Shown piece by piece: positions 49,806-60,392 of a stretch of DNA of 64,000 nt. Source of the DNA: Ramlibacter alkalitolerans (lineage in GTDB: Bacteria; Pseudomonadota; Gammaproteobacteria; Burkholderiales; Burkholderiaceae_C); assembly GCF_016722765.1 (NCBI RefSeq), contig NZ_JAEQND010000003.1, positions 124,001 through 188,000 on the forward strand, read 5' to 3'. Made by a program: the position numbers and the translations under genes. Every line of letters starts with the position of its first letter. Position 1 is the first letter of the stretch. The notes beneath the pieces were generated by a model. That model saw nothing but the letters and a program-made list of their open reading frames with translations, had not been told where the DNA came from and did not search any database.

Positions 49806-50837
49806 TCAAGCTCCTGCGCGCTGATCGGACACGGTGGCGCCCTGGTTGCGGGCGCGGATCACTTGCACGGCCAGGCCGGCATCGACGACGCCGGCCGCGC
49901 GCGCCGCAGCCAGCACCGCATGCGCCTGCGCCTCCGAGGGCAGGAAGGCGAAGCCGGTCGGTCCCCAGGAGCTCTGGCCGATGCCGGCCTGCGAGTTGCG
50001 GGCCACCCAGCGCAGCAGGCGTTCCACCGCCTCGCTGGCGAAGCCGCGGCCCTCCTGCGCGGGGGCGAAGTGCTCGCCCAGCAACTGCTGGATGTGCGTG
50101 AGGCCAGCGGCGAAAGGCTCGAATTCGGCCCCGGCCGCACCGGGCAGCACGCGCATCAGGACCTCGTGGCAGATGTCCGCCGCCGCCGCGCGGGGCAGCG
50201 GCGCGAGGCGCGCCAGGGCCGCCTTCTCGGCGGCGCCGCTGAGTCCCTGCAAGCGCGGGTCGAGCACCAGCAGCACCCGCCAGGCGGCCGGCAGGTCCAC
50301 GCGTGCCAGCAGGGCCGCCGGGGAGCCGTCGGCGCGCGGGCCGCCGTCGACGAGCAGGCCGCCCTTCTCGAAGCCTGCCACGCCGACCCCCGAGCGCGCG
50401 CCGCGCCCCAGCGCGAAAGCGAGTTGCGGGGTGGTGAGCGGGATGTCGAAGGCGGCGCAGAAGGCGCTGCCCACCGCGAGTGCGAGCTGCGTTCCCGATC
50501 CGAGCCCCGCGTGCGCCGGCAGCACGCTGCGCAGGCGCAGGGCCAGCGGCGTGCGGCAGCCGGTGGCGCGGCGCAGGGTCTCGACGTGGGCGCGCGCCCG
50601 CGCCAGCGCATCCTGGTCGCGGGCCGGAGCGTCGAAGCTGTCCGCGCACGCCGGCCCGAGCTCGACGTGCGTCTGCGGCCCGTCGATCACCAGCCCCAGG
50701 CTGCCGAAGCGCCGCCCGAGCGTGCCGGCCGGATCGAGGAAGCCCAGGTGCAGCCGGCCGGGCGCGTGCACCTGCACCCGGCCGAAGGGCCAGGAGCGGC
50801 TGGCCGCTGCGACGCCGGTGTCGAACTCGGTGTGCAT
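49806..50837 (-). CDS. beta-ribofuranosylaminobenzene 5'-phosphate synthase
   Basis: A 343-residue GHMP-kinase-fold enzyme that joins 4-aminobenzoate to PRPP, the first committed step of methanopterin synthesis. APGRLHLGFLDPAG at residues 25-38 and the GHMP loop LPAHAGLGSGTQLALAVG at about 109-126 are visible, followed by GRGARSGVGVAGFEKGGLLVDGG. Length and motifs fit the family well. Marker gene for making the cofactor itself. Lies between mtdB and folB. Confidence 0.94.
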   Translation of the reverse strand: MHTEFDTGVAAASRSWPFGRVQVHAPGRLHLGFLDPAGTLGRRFGSLGLVIDGPQTHVELGPACADSFDAPARDQDALARARAHVETLRRATGCRTPLALRLRSVLPAHAGLGSGTQLALAVGSAFCAAFDIPLTTPQLAFALGRGARSGVGVAGFEKGGLLVDGGPRADGSPAALLARVDLPAAWRVLLVLDPRLQGLSGAAEKAALARLAPLPRAAAADICHEVLMRVLPGAAGAEFEPFAAGLTHIQQLLGEHFAPAQEGRGFASEAVERLLRWVARNSQAGIGQSSWGPTGFAFLPSEAQAHAVLAAARAAGVVDAGLAVQVIRARNQGATVSDQRAGA

Positions 50838-50852
50838 GGCGGGCCGCGGGAT

Positions 50853-51341
50853 TCAGCGGCTGCCGGGAACCAGGCCCTGGCCGATCAGCCGCAACGTGGC
50901 GCTGCGTGGCGGCAGCGCCCGGGGCTCGCGCCGGCGCTCGATCATCACGCCGACCGCCGCCGTGTCCTCGAACTTGCGCGGCTTGGCGATGCGCACCCGC
51001 ACCCAGTGGGCGTGGAAGTCGTCGATGGCGATGCGGGCGATCTGCTCCGCCAGCGCTTCGAGCAGCCGCACCCCGTGCTCCTGCAGCAGGCCGTGGATGC
51101 GCTGGCGCAGTTCGCCATAGTCGATGGTGTCCGCGATGCAGTCGGTCTCGCAGGCCCGCACGCGCGGCACACCGGCGCAGACGTCGATTTCCAGGGGCTG
51201 CGGCCGGTGCAGTTCGTTGTCGTGGATGCCGATCACCGTGTGGCCGGTGAAGCCTTCGATGAAGACCAGGTCCAGCGGTTCCGGCGCGGCGGCGCCCGGC
51301 AGGCGCTCGCCCACGGCGGCATGGTCAAGGACCTGGAACAT
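50853..51341 (-). CDS. folB: dihydroneopterin aldolase family protein FolB
   Basis: A 162-residue protein of the DHNA family: LDLVFIEGFTGHTVIGIHDNELHRPQPLEIDV, then the catalytic-region YGELRQRIHGLLQEHGVRLLEALAEQIA and VRVRIAKPRKFED. In this cluster it probably makes the pterin part of methanopterin. ATG 51341 is chosen because a G-rich ribosome site lies upstream and a sigma-54 promoter would start transcription near 51369; an alternative start at 51434 would put that promoter inside the gene. It heads the long minus-strand operon. Confidence 0.9.
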   Translation of the reverse strand: MFQVLDHAAVGERLPGAAAPEPLDLVFIEGFTGHTVIGIHDNELHRPQPLEIDVCAGVPRVRACETDCIADTIDYGELRQRIHGLLQEHGVRLLEALAEQIARIAIDDFHAHWVRVRIAKPRKFEDTAAVGVMIERRREPRALPPRSATLRLIGQGLVPGSR

Positions 51342-51379
51342 GGAGACCCCCCGCAGATGCTTCGTTGCGGGCAGTCGAA

Positions 51380-51394
51380 GCAACTTGCGCGCCA
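51380..51394 (-). promoter_or_regulatory. sigma-54 (-24/-12) promoter for the folB-to-fae operon
   Basis: On minus the sequence is TGGCGC-GCAAG-TTGC, one mismatch from consensus TGGCAC-N5-TTGC and with the required GG-N10-GC spacing. Start of transcription would be near 51369, about 28 nt before the folB ATG. The divergent gene next to it encodes a sigma-54 activator with GAFTGA, the natural regulator. Confidence 0.75.
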
Positions 51395-51554
51395 TTGGTT
51401 TCGCGCCGGCCGCACTGCCGTCCGCGGCGAGCATGGAAGTGCCCGGTACGGAAGTTCACAAATTCCTCAAGCGGTGCGCGACAGTCTGTTCCAGAATGTT
51501 GACGCACTGCCCGGGACACGTCCCCCGGCAGGCACAGCAGGGGGAGACAAACTC

Positions 51555-53539
<1,985 letters not shown>

Positions 53540-53543
<4 letters not shown>

Positions 53544-54109
53544 GGACGGCCGCCGGCGGCCGCTTCGCCTGGGGCCTCACCGGCTCCGGCCATTTCCTGC
53601 TGGAATCGATCGCGCTGGCGCAGCGGCTGCCGCGGGTCGACCTGTTCCTGTCCGCGGCGGCGGAGGAGGTCCTGCCGATGTACGGCGTGCGGCTCGAATC
53701 GCTGCGCGACCGCTTCCGCATCTTCCGCGACAAGAGTGCCAGCTCGGTTCCGGTCGGCACCCTGTACGAGGAGCACTACCACACCCTGGTCGTGGCGCCC
53801 GCCACCAGCAACACCGTGGCCAAGTGCGCCTTCGGGATCAGCGACACGCTGCCCACCAACATGTTCGCCCAGGCCGGCAAGCTGGGCATCCCGAGCTACG
53901 TGTTCGCCTGCGACACCGAACCCGTGGTGGTCACCCGGGCGCCGCACGACTGGGTGGTGCTGCGGCCGCGCCGCATCGAATTCGAGAACCTGGAGCGCCT
54001 GCGCGCGATCGACCACTGCAGCGTCGCCTGCTCGATCGCGGAGCTCGAAGCCGCGCTGGGCGCCCGCCTGCAGGCCCTGTCCCTCGCATGGAACACATCG
54101 TCTTCCTGA
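53540..54109 (+). CDS. flavoprotein of the methanopterin cluster, probable dihydromethanopterin reductase
   Basis: About 189 residues. The fold is flavoprotein-type: GRFAWGLTGSGHFLLESIALAQRL at the start, SAAAEEVLPMYG, then HTLVVAPATSNTVAKCAFGISDTLPTNMFAQAGK, a typical FMN-binding pattern of DmrB-like enzymes that reduce dihydromethanopterin. The start is unusual: no ATG, GTG or TTG occurs in frame between the activator's HTH region and this motif, so a CTG at 53540 overlapping the activator stop (CTGA) is the best candidate. It overlaps the next gene by 22 nt. Confidence 0.82.
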
Positions 54110-55491
54110 CCGGCCGGCTGGCCGAGCCGGCGTTGCAGCGCGTGCTGGGCCAGGTCGCGCCGCCGGGCAGCGATGCGCCCTTCACCTGGGAAGTGCGCGA
54201 GATCGGACTGCAGGTCGCCGCGCTCATGACGGCGGACATGGTGCAGCGCCGCGTGGCGCCGCCGGTGGCTGCCGACCGCATCCTGCTGCCGGGCCGCTGC
54301 CGCGGCGACCTGGAGGCGCTGTCGGCGCATTTCGGCATCCCGGTGCAGCGCGGCCCGGAGGAGCTGAAGGACCTGCCGCAGTTCTTCCGCCGCCAGGCCC
54401 GCCCGGTGGACCTGGACGCCTATGCGATCGCCATCTTCGCGGAGATCGTCGATGCGCCGCGCCTGCCGGTGGACGCCATCGTCGATCGGGCGCTGGCCTT
54501 TGCCGCCGACGGCGCCAACGTGATCGACCTCGGCGGCCTGCCGGACACGCCTTTTCCCCACCTCGAAGACAGCGTGGGGGCGCTCAAGGAGCGCGGCCTG
54601 CGCGTCAGCGTCGATTCGCAGGACAGCCAGGAGCTGCTGCGCGGCGGCCGGGCCGGCGCCGACTACCTCCTGAGCCTCACGCTCGACACCCTCTGGATCG
54701 CCGACGAGGTGGCTGCCACCCCGGTGGTGATCGCCCGCGACCCAACCGACGAGGCATCGCTGTGGCAGGCCGTGGAACGCATGCAGGCCAGCGGCCGGCC
54801 TTTCCTCGCCGACGCGATCCTCGATCCGATCCCTTACGGCCTGCTCGCATCGCTGGTGCGCTACCAGCGGCTGCGGGAGCGTTTTCCCGAGGTGGCCATC
54901 CTGATGGGGGTGGGCAACCTCACCGAGCTGGTGGAGGCGGACACGAGCGGGATCAACGCGGTGATGATGGGCATCGCGGCCGAACTGGGCGCCAGCGCCA
55001 TCCTCACCACGCAGGTCAGCCCGCATGCACGGCGTGCCGTGCGCGAGGCGGACTGGGCCCGCCGGATCATGCATGCCGCCGTTTCGCAGCAGCTGCTGCC
55101 CAAGGGCCTGAGCGACCAGCTCATGACCGTGCACGCGAAAAGCCCGTTTCCCGACGCACCGGAGGAAATCGCGGCCATCGCCAGCCAGGTGCGCGACCCC
55201 AACTTCCGCGTGCAGGTGTCGCAGCAGGGCGTGCACGTCTACAACCGCGAGGGCCTGCACGTGGCGCAGGATCCCTTCGCGCTGTGGCCGCAGCTGCGGC
55301 TGCAGGACGACGCCAGCCATGCCTTCTACATCGGCGTCGAAGTGGCGCGGGCGCAGATCGCCTGGCAGCTCGGCAAGCGCTACGTGCAGGACCAGCCGCT
55401 GGACTGGGGCTGCGCCGTGGACCGCGAACGCGAGGACCTGCTGCGCTGGAAGGCGCCGGGCACGACGATGACGGACAGGGGAGCGAAATGA
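54088..55491 (+). CDS. DUF6513 / dihydropteroate synthase-like protein
   Basis: A 467-residue cytosolic protein. The first 110 residues form a DUF6513-type domain (MEHIVFLTGRLAEPALQRVL); the rest is a TIM barrel like dihydropteroate synthase (DGANVIDLGGLPDTPF, LRVSVDSQDSQELLRGGRAGADYLLSLT, ILMGVGNLTELVEADTSGINAVMMG). Probably acts in pterin or methanopterin assembly. ATG 54088 gives the conserved start. It overlaps both the flavoprotein and the DUF447 gene. Confidence 0.88.
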   Translation: MEHIVFLTGRLAEPALQRVLGQVAPPGSDAPFTWEVREIGLQVAALMTADMVQRRVAPPVAADRILLPGRCRGDLEALSAHFGIPVQRGPEELKDLPQFFRRQARPVDLDAYAIAIFAEIVDAPRLPVDAIVDRALAFAADGANVIDLGGLPDTPFPHLEDSVGALKERGLRVSVDSQDSQELLRGGRAGADYLLSLTLDTLWIADEVAATPVVIARDPTDEASLWQAVERMQASGRPFLADAILDPIPYGLLASLVRYQRLRERFPEVAILMGVGNLTELVEADTSGINAVMMGIAAELGASAILTTQVSPHARRAVREADWARRIMHAAVSQQLLPKGLSDQLMTVHAKSPFPDAPEEIAAIASQVRDPNFRVQVSQQGVHVYNREGLHVAQDPFALWPQLRLQDDASHAFYIGVEVARAQIAWQLGKRYVQDQPLDWGCAVDREREDLLRWKAPGTTMTDRGAK

Positions 55492-56075
55492 GCGAACGGA
55501 TCTTCGAGACGGTGGTCACCACCTGCTCGCCGGCGGGCCAGGTGCACGTCGCGCCCATGGGCGTGCGCTATCTCGAGGGCGAGGTCGTGCTGAAACCGTT
55601 CCGGCCCTCGCAGACCCTGGACAACATCCTCGCCACGCGGCGCGCCGTCCTCAACGTGATCACCGACGTGCGCGTGTTCGCCGGCTGCGTCACGCGCCTG
55701 CGCGACTGGCCCACCGTGCCGGTCAACGCGCCGGACGGCTCCACCGCCGTGCGGCTCGCCTGCGCCCATTCGCATGCCTTGCTGTGCCTGACGCAGGCCA
55801 GCGAAGACGCGCAGCGCCCGACGCTGCGCCTGGTCCGCATGCACGAGGCCCAGCACTCGGCGTTCCCCGGCTTCAACCGGGCCCAGGCCGCCGTGATCGA
55901 GGGTGCGGTGCTGGTCAGCCGGCTGCACCTGCTGCCGCGCGAGAAGATCGAAGGCGAACTGGCCTACCTGCAGATCGCCATCGACAAGACGGCGGGCCCG
56001 GAGGAGATGGAAGCGTGGCTCTGGCTGCTGGAAGCGGTGGCGCGGCACCGCGCGCTGACGCCGGAGGCCGCATGA
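55488..56075 (+). CDS. DUF447 protein, flavin-reductase-like fold
   Basis: A 195-residue cytosolic protein of the DUF447 family: FETVVTTCSPAGQVHVAPMGVRYLEGEVVLKPFRPSQTLDNI, with a later FAGCVTRLRDWPTVP and AQAAVIEGAVLVSRLHLLPREKIEGELAYLQIAIDKTAG. The family fold resembles FMN-binding split barrels; function is unknown, but it recurs beside methanopterin and methylofuran genes. It overlaps DUF6513 and mfnB by 4 nt each. Confidence 0.88.
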   Translation: MSERIFETVVTTCSPAGQVHVAPMGVRYLEGEVVLKPFRPSQTLDNILATRRAVLNVITDVRVFAGCVTRLRDWPTVPVNAPDGSTAVRLACAHSHALLCLTQASEDAQRPTLRLVRMHEAQHSAFPGFNRAQAAVIEGAVLVSRLHLLPREKIEGELAYLQIAIDKTAGPEEMEAWLWLLEAVARHRALTPEAA

Positions 56076-56794
56076 TGCGGCTGCTCGTGAGCGTGCGCGA
56101 CCTCGACGAGGCGCTGGCCGCCGCGCAGGCCGGCGCCGATCTCATCGACCTGAAGGAGCCGGCGGACGGCGCCCTCGGCGCCCTGGTGCCGGAGCACATC
56201 GCGCAGATCGTGTCCGCACTGCGGCTGCGCCATCCGCAGTTGCGCATCAGCGCCACGGTGGGCGATCTTCCCGTGGGCGAGCAGCGCGAGATCCTGCGCC
56301 GGGTGGCGCGCGTGGCCTCCTGCGGGGTCGACTACGTGAAGGTCGGCCTCTGGCCGGTGCCGTCGGCGCCTGGCGCGGCGCGTGGACTGGTCGATGCGCT
56401 GGCGGGTTGCCCGGCGAACATCGTGCCGGTGCTCGTCGTCGACGGTGGCGTGGACCAATCCCTGGTCGCGCACGCGCTGGAGTACGCGTCGTTCCCGGCG
56501 CTGATGGTCGACACGGCGGAAAAGCGCCGGGGCAGCCTGCTGGAACGCCTGCCGCTCGCGTCGCTGGCAGCTTTCGTGGAGGCGGTGCACGCGGGTGGCG
56601 CGCTGGCCGGCCTGGCCGGGTCGCTGCGCGCCGAGGATGCGCCTGCGCTGCGCGCGCTGGCGCCGGACTTCGCGGGCTTTCGCGGCGCCGTCACGCGCGG
56701 TGCCCGCACCGCGGTGCTGGACCCGCGGCGCGTGCGGCTGCTACGCCGCCGGCTTGCGGCGGGGACGTGCGCCCCGCTGGCTGCCGCTGCGTGA
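56072..56794 (+). CDS. mfnB: (5-formylfuran-3-yl)methyl phosphate synthase MfnB
   Basis: A 240-residue TIM-barrel enzyme that makes the furan ring of methylofuran from two glyceraldehyde 3-phosphates. The family start MRLLVSVRDLDEALAAAQAGADLIDLKEPADGALGAL is unmistakable, with the Schiff-base lysine region VDYVKVGLW. Its last 54 nt overlap the convergent mfnE gene. The start overlaps DUF447 as ATGA, and a second ATG follows one codon later. Confidence 0.94.
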   Translation: MMRLLVSVRDLDEALAAAQAGADLIDLKEPADGALGALVPEHIAQIVSALRLRHPQLRISATVGDLPVGEQREILRRVARVASCGVDYVKVGLWPVPSAPGAARGLVDALAGCPANIVPVLVVDGGVDQSLVAHALEYASFPALMVDTAEKRRGSLLERLPLASLAAFVEAVHAGGALAGLAGSLRAEDAPALRALAPDFAGFRGAVTRGARTAVLDPRRVRLLRRRLAAGTCAPLAAAA

Positions 56795-57415
56795 AGCCAC
56801 CACGCGCGCCAGCGTCACCGGCGGCCTGAAGGCGGTGCGCCCGAGCAGCGCATCGCGCACCTGCTCCATCGCGTCGCATTCCACCACCTCGATCGGGAAG
56901 GGCGCTTCGCGCGCCCAGGTCGCGAAGCGCGCATCGAGCACGCCCTGGGCCGACAGCTCCGCGAAGCTGCTCCCCGGCGGCACCTTGCAGGCCTTCACCA
57001 GGATCAGGCGCTCCGCGTTGAGCACCCGCGCCAGCCACAGCGCGAGGCTGTCGCTCGTCACGTCCCAGGTGGTGAGCAGGTCCGGTGCGTCGCGCAGCAG
57101 GCCGAAGGGCAGCCACAGGGCCGGGTGCCCGGCATGCAGCTCGCGCCGGATGCCGGCCTCGTCCGCTGCCAGGGCCAGGCGCGGTTCCAGCGCGTGGAAC
57201 AGGTGTGCGGTCTGCGCCATGGCGAGCACGGCCATGTTGTGGGCGGGCAGGTCGGTGAAGTGCCAGTGGCGCTGCGAGGCGCGCACCGCGTCGGCGAAGG
57301 CGCCGCCGCCGGGCACCACCGTCACCCGGCCGCCGCCCAGCTCCGCCAGCAGGGCGAGCCACTGCACCAGGCGCGGGTCATGCGCGAGGCTGCCACCGAG
57401 CTTGACGATCCACAT
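56741..57415 (-). CDS. mfnE: amino acid kinase family protein, MfnE-like
   Basis: A 224-residue kinase of the amino acid kinase fold: MWIVKLGGSLAHDPRLVQWL, VTVVPGGGAFADAVRASQ and AERLILVKACKVPPG. In archaea MfnE phosphorylates the aminomethylfuran phosphate; the same role is inferred here from neighbours mfnB and the MfnF-like gene. A Pro/Arg-rich C-terminal tail (RSGSQRGARPRRKPAA) lies in the region that overlaps mfnB. Confidence 0.87.
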   Translation of the reverse strand: MWIVKLGGSLAHDPRLVQWLALLAELGGGRVTVVPGGGAFADAVRASQRHWHFTDLPAHNMAVLAMAQTAHLFHALEPRLALAADEAGIRRELHAGHPALWLPFGLLRDAPDLLTTWDVTSDSLALWLARVLNAERLILVKACKVPPGSSFAELSAQGVLDARFATWAREAPFPIEVVECDAMEQVRDALLGRTAFRPPVTLARVVASRSGSQRGARPRRKPAA

Positions 57416-57418
57416 CGC

Positions 57419-58489
57419 TCATTCCCGCTCGCAGGCGAGCAGCGCCACGGAAACCGCCGGGGCGCAGACGTCGGCCCAGTCGGCCAGCGCGGCGTCGGGC
57501 CCGCCGGCCGGCAAGGCGACTTCGGCGTAGCGCAGGAAGGGCCGGCCGCAGCGGCGCGCCAGGTCGGCGGCGAGGAAGGCGCCGCAGCCGGCGCCGACCA
57601 CGGGTGCGTCGGCGGGCAGGCGGGCGTCCGCCGCCACGCGCGCGAGCTGCGTGCCGATTTCGCGCAGCTGCGCCTCCTTCCACCAGCGGGCGAGGGCCAG
57701 CCATTCGGCTGCGCTCGCATCGGCAGCGTCGCGGCCCACCATGCGCGCCAGGCGCTGGCGGGTGGACTGCGCGTCCTTGCCGCGGCCGTCGGCGGTGCCG
57801 GCCTGGTCGTGGCTGGCCGCCAGTTCGCCGGTCAGCCGGTAGACGTCCGCCGTGGTGGCGAAGAATTCGTTCATCACGTTCACGCCGCCGCCGCCCCAGG
57901 GCACCCGCGGCGCCAGCGCGCACAGGGGCGTGCGGACCACGCCCTGGTAGACCAGCTCGCCCGTGGCCAGCCGCTCGGCGTCGCTGGCACCTTGTGCCGC
58001 CACGCGTCCGCCCCGCAGCGGGATCAGGTCGGTGGTGGTGCTGCCGATGTCGATGAGCACGCCATCGCCGCAGCGCGCCGCGAGCACGCGTGCCGTCGCC
58101 TGCCAGTTGGCCGAGGCGATGGAGCGCCATCCGGGGCCGGCTTCGCCCGGCCTGCGCCAGCCGCCTCCGGCGTCGAACAGGCGCAGCGACGGCCCGAGCA
58201 CCTCCGCGAGCTGGCCGGCGATGCGCGCCACGCCCTCGGCGCGGTCCTCGAACAGGTCGACCATTTCTCCCGTCATGGTGGCCGCGTGTGCCACGCCGGC
58301 TTCCCACGCGCCCGACCAGCGGGAACGCGCCTGGCCCAGCGCCGCGGCCAGGTGCTCCATGCCCTGCCACAAGGGGCAGGGCCACTGGGCGATGTCGCGC
58401 AGCGTGCCGCCTTGCAGCAGGCAGGCCTTGACGTGGGCGCCGCCGATGTCCCAGCCGAGTTGGAGCTGCAGGGCCTCAGGCCGCGACAT
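57419..58489 (-). CDS. hydantoinase/oxoprolinase-type ASKHA protein, MfnF-like
   Basis: A 356-residue protein of the ASKHA (actin-like ATPase) fold: LQLGWDIGGAHVKACLLQGG at the start, DIGSTTTDLIPLRGG as second phosphate loop and VGAGCGAFLAADLARRCGRPF near the end. Its place beside mfnE and mfnB fits MfnF, which joins the furan phosphate to the amine part of methanofuran. The start ATG 58489 overlaps the ATP-grasp gene by 14 nt. It lies 3 nt before mfnE. Confidence 0.88.
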   Translation of the reverse strand: MSRPEALQLQLGWDIGGAHVKACLLQGGTLRDIAQWPCPLWQGMEHLAAALGQARSRWSGAWEAGVAHAATMTGEMVDLFEDRAEGVARIAGQLAEVLGPSLRLFDAGGGWRRPGEAGPGWRSIASANWQATARVLAARCGDGVLIDIGSTTTDLIPLRGGRVAAQGASDAERLATGELVYQGVVRTPLCALAPRVPWGGGGVNVMNEFFATTADVYRLTGELAASHDQAGTADGRGKDAQSTRQRLARMVGRDAADASAAEWLALARWWKEAQLREIGTQLARVAADARLPADAPVVGAGCGAFLAADLARRCGRPFLRYAEVALPAGGPDAALADWADVCAPAVSVALLACERE

Positions 58490-59459
58490 CGGCACTCGCC
58501 TTGCTGTCCAGGGCCGTCGGCTGCAGGGCCAGGATGTCCTGCGCCACATTGCGCCGCAGGATCGCCGAGAGCCCCACGTACGCGCAGGTCACGCGCGGAT
58601 TGACTTCGATGACCACCGGTCCTCCTCCTTCGTTCCACACCACATCGACCCCGACGTAGCCCCGCAGCCCCGGGATGGCCGAAGCGACGCGGGCGGCGAG
58701 CGCATGCAGCATCGGCGTGCGCGCGTCCCCGGGCGCGATGGCGGCTGGCTGCACGCCCAGGTCCTGCAGCCAGCCGTCGGCGTCCATGGCCAGGCGCTGC
58801 CGGTTCACTGCCAGCGCCCGTGCAAGATCCGGACCGACGATCATCGAGAGCGAGAGCGGCTCGCCTTCGACGAACGGCTCCATCACGGCCTGCTGGCCCG
58901 CTGCCCGCCGGTCCTGCAGGTCGGCTTGCGCCGCGGTGCGGCTGGGATGGCGGCGGGTCTGCAGGGTGCCGGCGCCGTCGTCGGGCTTGACGATCCAGGC
59001 GCCGCGATGCTGCGCCGCGAAGGCGAGCGGCGTCGCGACGCCCGCCGCCGTCAGCACCGCGGCCGTGGCGCACTTGCTGGCCGTGACGCGGATCGCCGCG
59101 GCGCTGCAGCCGATCCAGCGCGCTTCGCCCACGGCCTCGTGCAGGCGCAGCAGCAGCCCGCCGGACTCGGGTGCGACGATCCAGCACAGTTCGTGCTGCA
59201 AGGACTGCCGGCGCACGAAGGCGAGCGAGGATTCGCCCGCGGCCGGCCTGGCCAGGCGCAGCGCATGGCCTGCCTCTTGCTCGCCCGCCGCGACGGTGAC
59301 CGCGACTCCCTCGATGTGCGCCAGGTCCGCGGCAAGGGCGTCGCGCATGGCGCGGCCGGCGGCGCGCATCTCTTCATGCGCAGCGCTGCCGGGCCCCAGC
59401 GCCCGGGCGGTTTCGGGGTCGTCGGCGCTCAGGGGTTCATACACGAAGATGCGAGTCAT
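58476..59459 (-). CDS. ATP-grasp ligase of the methylofuran region
   Basis: A 327-residue ATP-grasp protein. N-terminal MTRIFVYEPLSADDPETARALG, then ATP loop AWIVKPDDGAGTL, PFVEGEPLSLSMIVG and metal residues in GYVGVDVVWNEGGGPVVIEVNPRVT. Similar to the archaeal MfnD tyramine-glutamate ligase group, so glutamate addition to the methylofuran precursor is plausible. Its ATG shares the CATG tetranucleotide with the divergent HisA-like gene, so its promoter must lie inside that gene or be absent. Confidence 0.87.
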   Translation of the reverse strand: MTRIFVYEPLSADDPETARALGPGSAAHEEMRAAGRAMRDALAADLAHIEGVAVTVAAGEQEAGHALRLARPAAGESSLAFVRRQSLQHELCWIVAPESGGLLLRLHEAVGEARWIGCSAAAIRVTASKCATAAVLTAAGVATPLAFAAQHRGAWIVKPDDGAGTLQTRRHPSRTAAQADLQDRRAAGQQAVMEPFVEGEPLSLSMIVGPDLARALAVNRQRLAMDADGWLQDLGVQPAAIAPGDARTPMLHALAARVASAIPGLRGYVGVDVVWNEGGGPVVIEVNPRVTCAYVGLSAILRRNVAQDILALQPTALDSKASADVAA

Positions 59460-60192
59460 GCCTTCTCCGGACAATGCAGGGATCCAGGTCATCCCGGTGC
59501 TCGACCTCATGGGCGGCCAGGTCGTGCGCGGCGTGCGCGGCGAGCGCCACGCCTACCGGCCGATCGTTTCGCGGCTGGCCGACGGCAGTGCGCCGCGCGA
59601 TGTGGCGCGCGGCCTGCGCGCCGCCGCACCGCCTGTGGCCGGACGCGAGCCCGTGCTGTACGTCGCCGACCTCGACGCCATCCAGGGCGGGCCGGTGCAG
59701 GCGGCGGTGCTCGTCGACCTGCTGCAGGCGCAGCCCGACCTGGTGCTCTGGCTCGATGCGGGCTTTGCCGAACCGGCGGCGGTGCAGGCGCTGCGCGCCG
59801 CGATCGGCCCGGCGGCGGCGGGGCGCGTGCGGCCGGTGTACGGCAGCGAGTCGCTCGCCAGCGCCGCGGCGCTGGACGAGGTGGCCCGCGAGCCGGATGC
59901 CATCCTCTCGCTCGATTCCCGCTTGGCGCGCCCGCTCGATCCCTCCGGCAGCTGGCAGCGCCCGCAGGCCTGGCCGCGGACGGTGATCGTGATGACGCTG
60001 GACCGCGTCGGCGCCGGCAGCGGCCCCGACCTGGAGACCTTCTCGCGCCTGCGCGCGCTGGCGCCGGACCGCACCTGGATCGGCGCCGGCGGGGTGCGCG
60101 ACGCGGCCGACCTGCAGGCGGCGCAGGCCGGCGGCGCGGCGGGCTGGCTGGTGGCCAGTGCGCTGCACGACGGCACCTTGCAGATCGCCTGA
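59458..60192 (+). CDS. HisA-like TIM barrel protein
   Basis: A 244-residue protein resembling HisA: IQVIPVLDLMGGQVVRGVRGERHAYRPI at the start, VLYVADLDAIQGGPVQ, and TWIGAGGVRDAADLQAAQAGGAAGWLVASALHDG at the end. True HisA is unlikely because of the setting; homologues accompany methanopterin and methylofuran genes in methylotrophs and the reaction is unknown. It starts at a CATG shared with the divergent ATP-grasp gene. Confidence 0.88.
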   Translation: MPSPDNAGIQVIPVLDLMGGQVVRGVRGERHAYRPIVSRLADGSAPRDVARGLRAAAPPVAGREPVLYVADLDAIQGGPVQAAVLVDLLQAQPDLVLWLDAGFAEPAAVQALRAAIGPAAAGRVRPVYGSESLASAAALDEVAREPDAILSLDSRLARPLDPSGSWQRPQAWPRTVIVMTLDRVGAGSGPDLETFSRLRALAPDRTWIGAGGVRDAADLQAAQAGGAAGWLVASALHDGTLQIA

Positions 60193-60377
60193 ACCCGAAT
60201 GCCCGGCCATGGGCTGGCGAATCAGGAACCGTGCCATGCCAGGCCCAGGGGCCAGGCCCGTTTGGCTGCCGCCGACGCGCCCGGTTCACGCGCTGCTGCG
60301 GCGCAGCGCGTCACACACTGTTCCACTGCCGCAGGTCAGACTGCGCTTTTCGCACCTGCGCTGCCCGACGGGCGACT

Positions 60378-60392
60378 TGGCACACCCCTTGC
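60378..60392 (+). promoter_or_regulatory. perfect sigma-54 -24/-12 match upstream of fhcB
   Basis: TGGCAC-ACCCC-TTGC matches the consensus exactly. Transcription would start near 60404, only 2 nt before the favoured fhcB GTG at 60406, implying a leaderless message, or the site is internal if fhcB starts at ATG 60199. The 213-nt gap after the HisA-like gene is unusual for this compact region. Confidence 0.6.

Noticed and set aside
51431..51444. Possible second minus-strand sigma-54 site (GGGCACTTCCATGC)
   Set aside because: The spacing between GG and GC is 9 rather than 10 nt, which abolishes sigma-54 recognition; the site at 51380-51394 is better and closer to folB.
48999..51554. Very long plus-strand open frame that continues into the sigma-54 activator
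   Set aside because: It is antisense to mtdB, beta-RFAP synthase and folB, which have strong family motifs; the frame is open only because of high GC. The activator starts at 51555.
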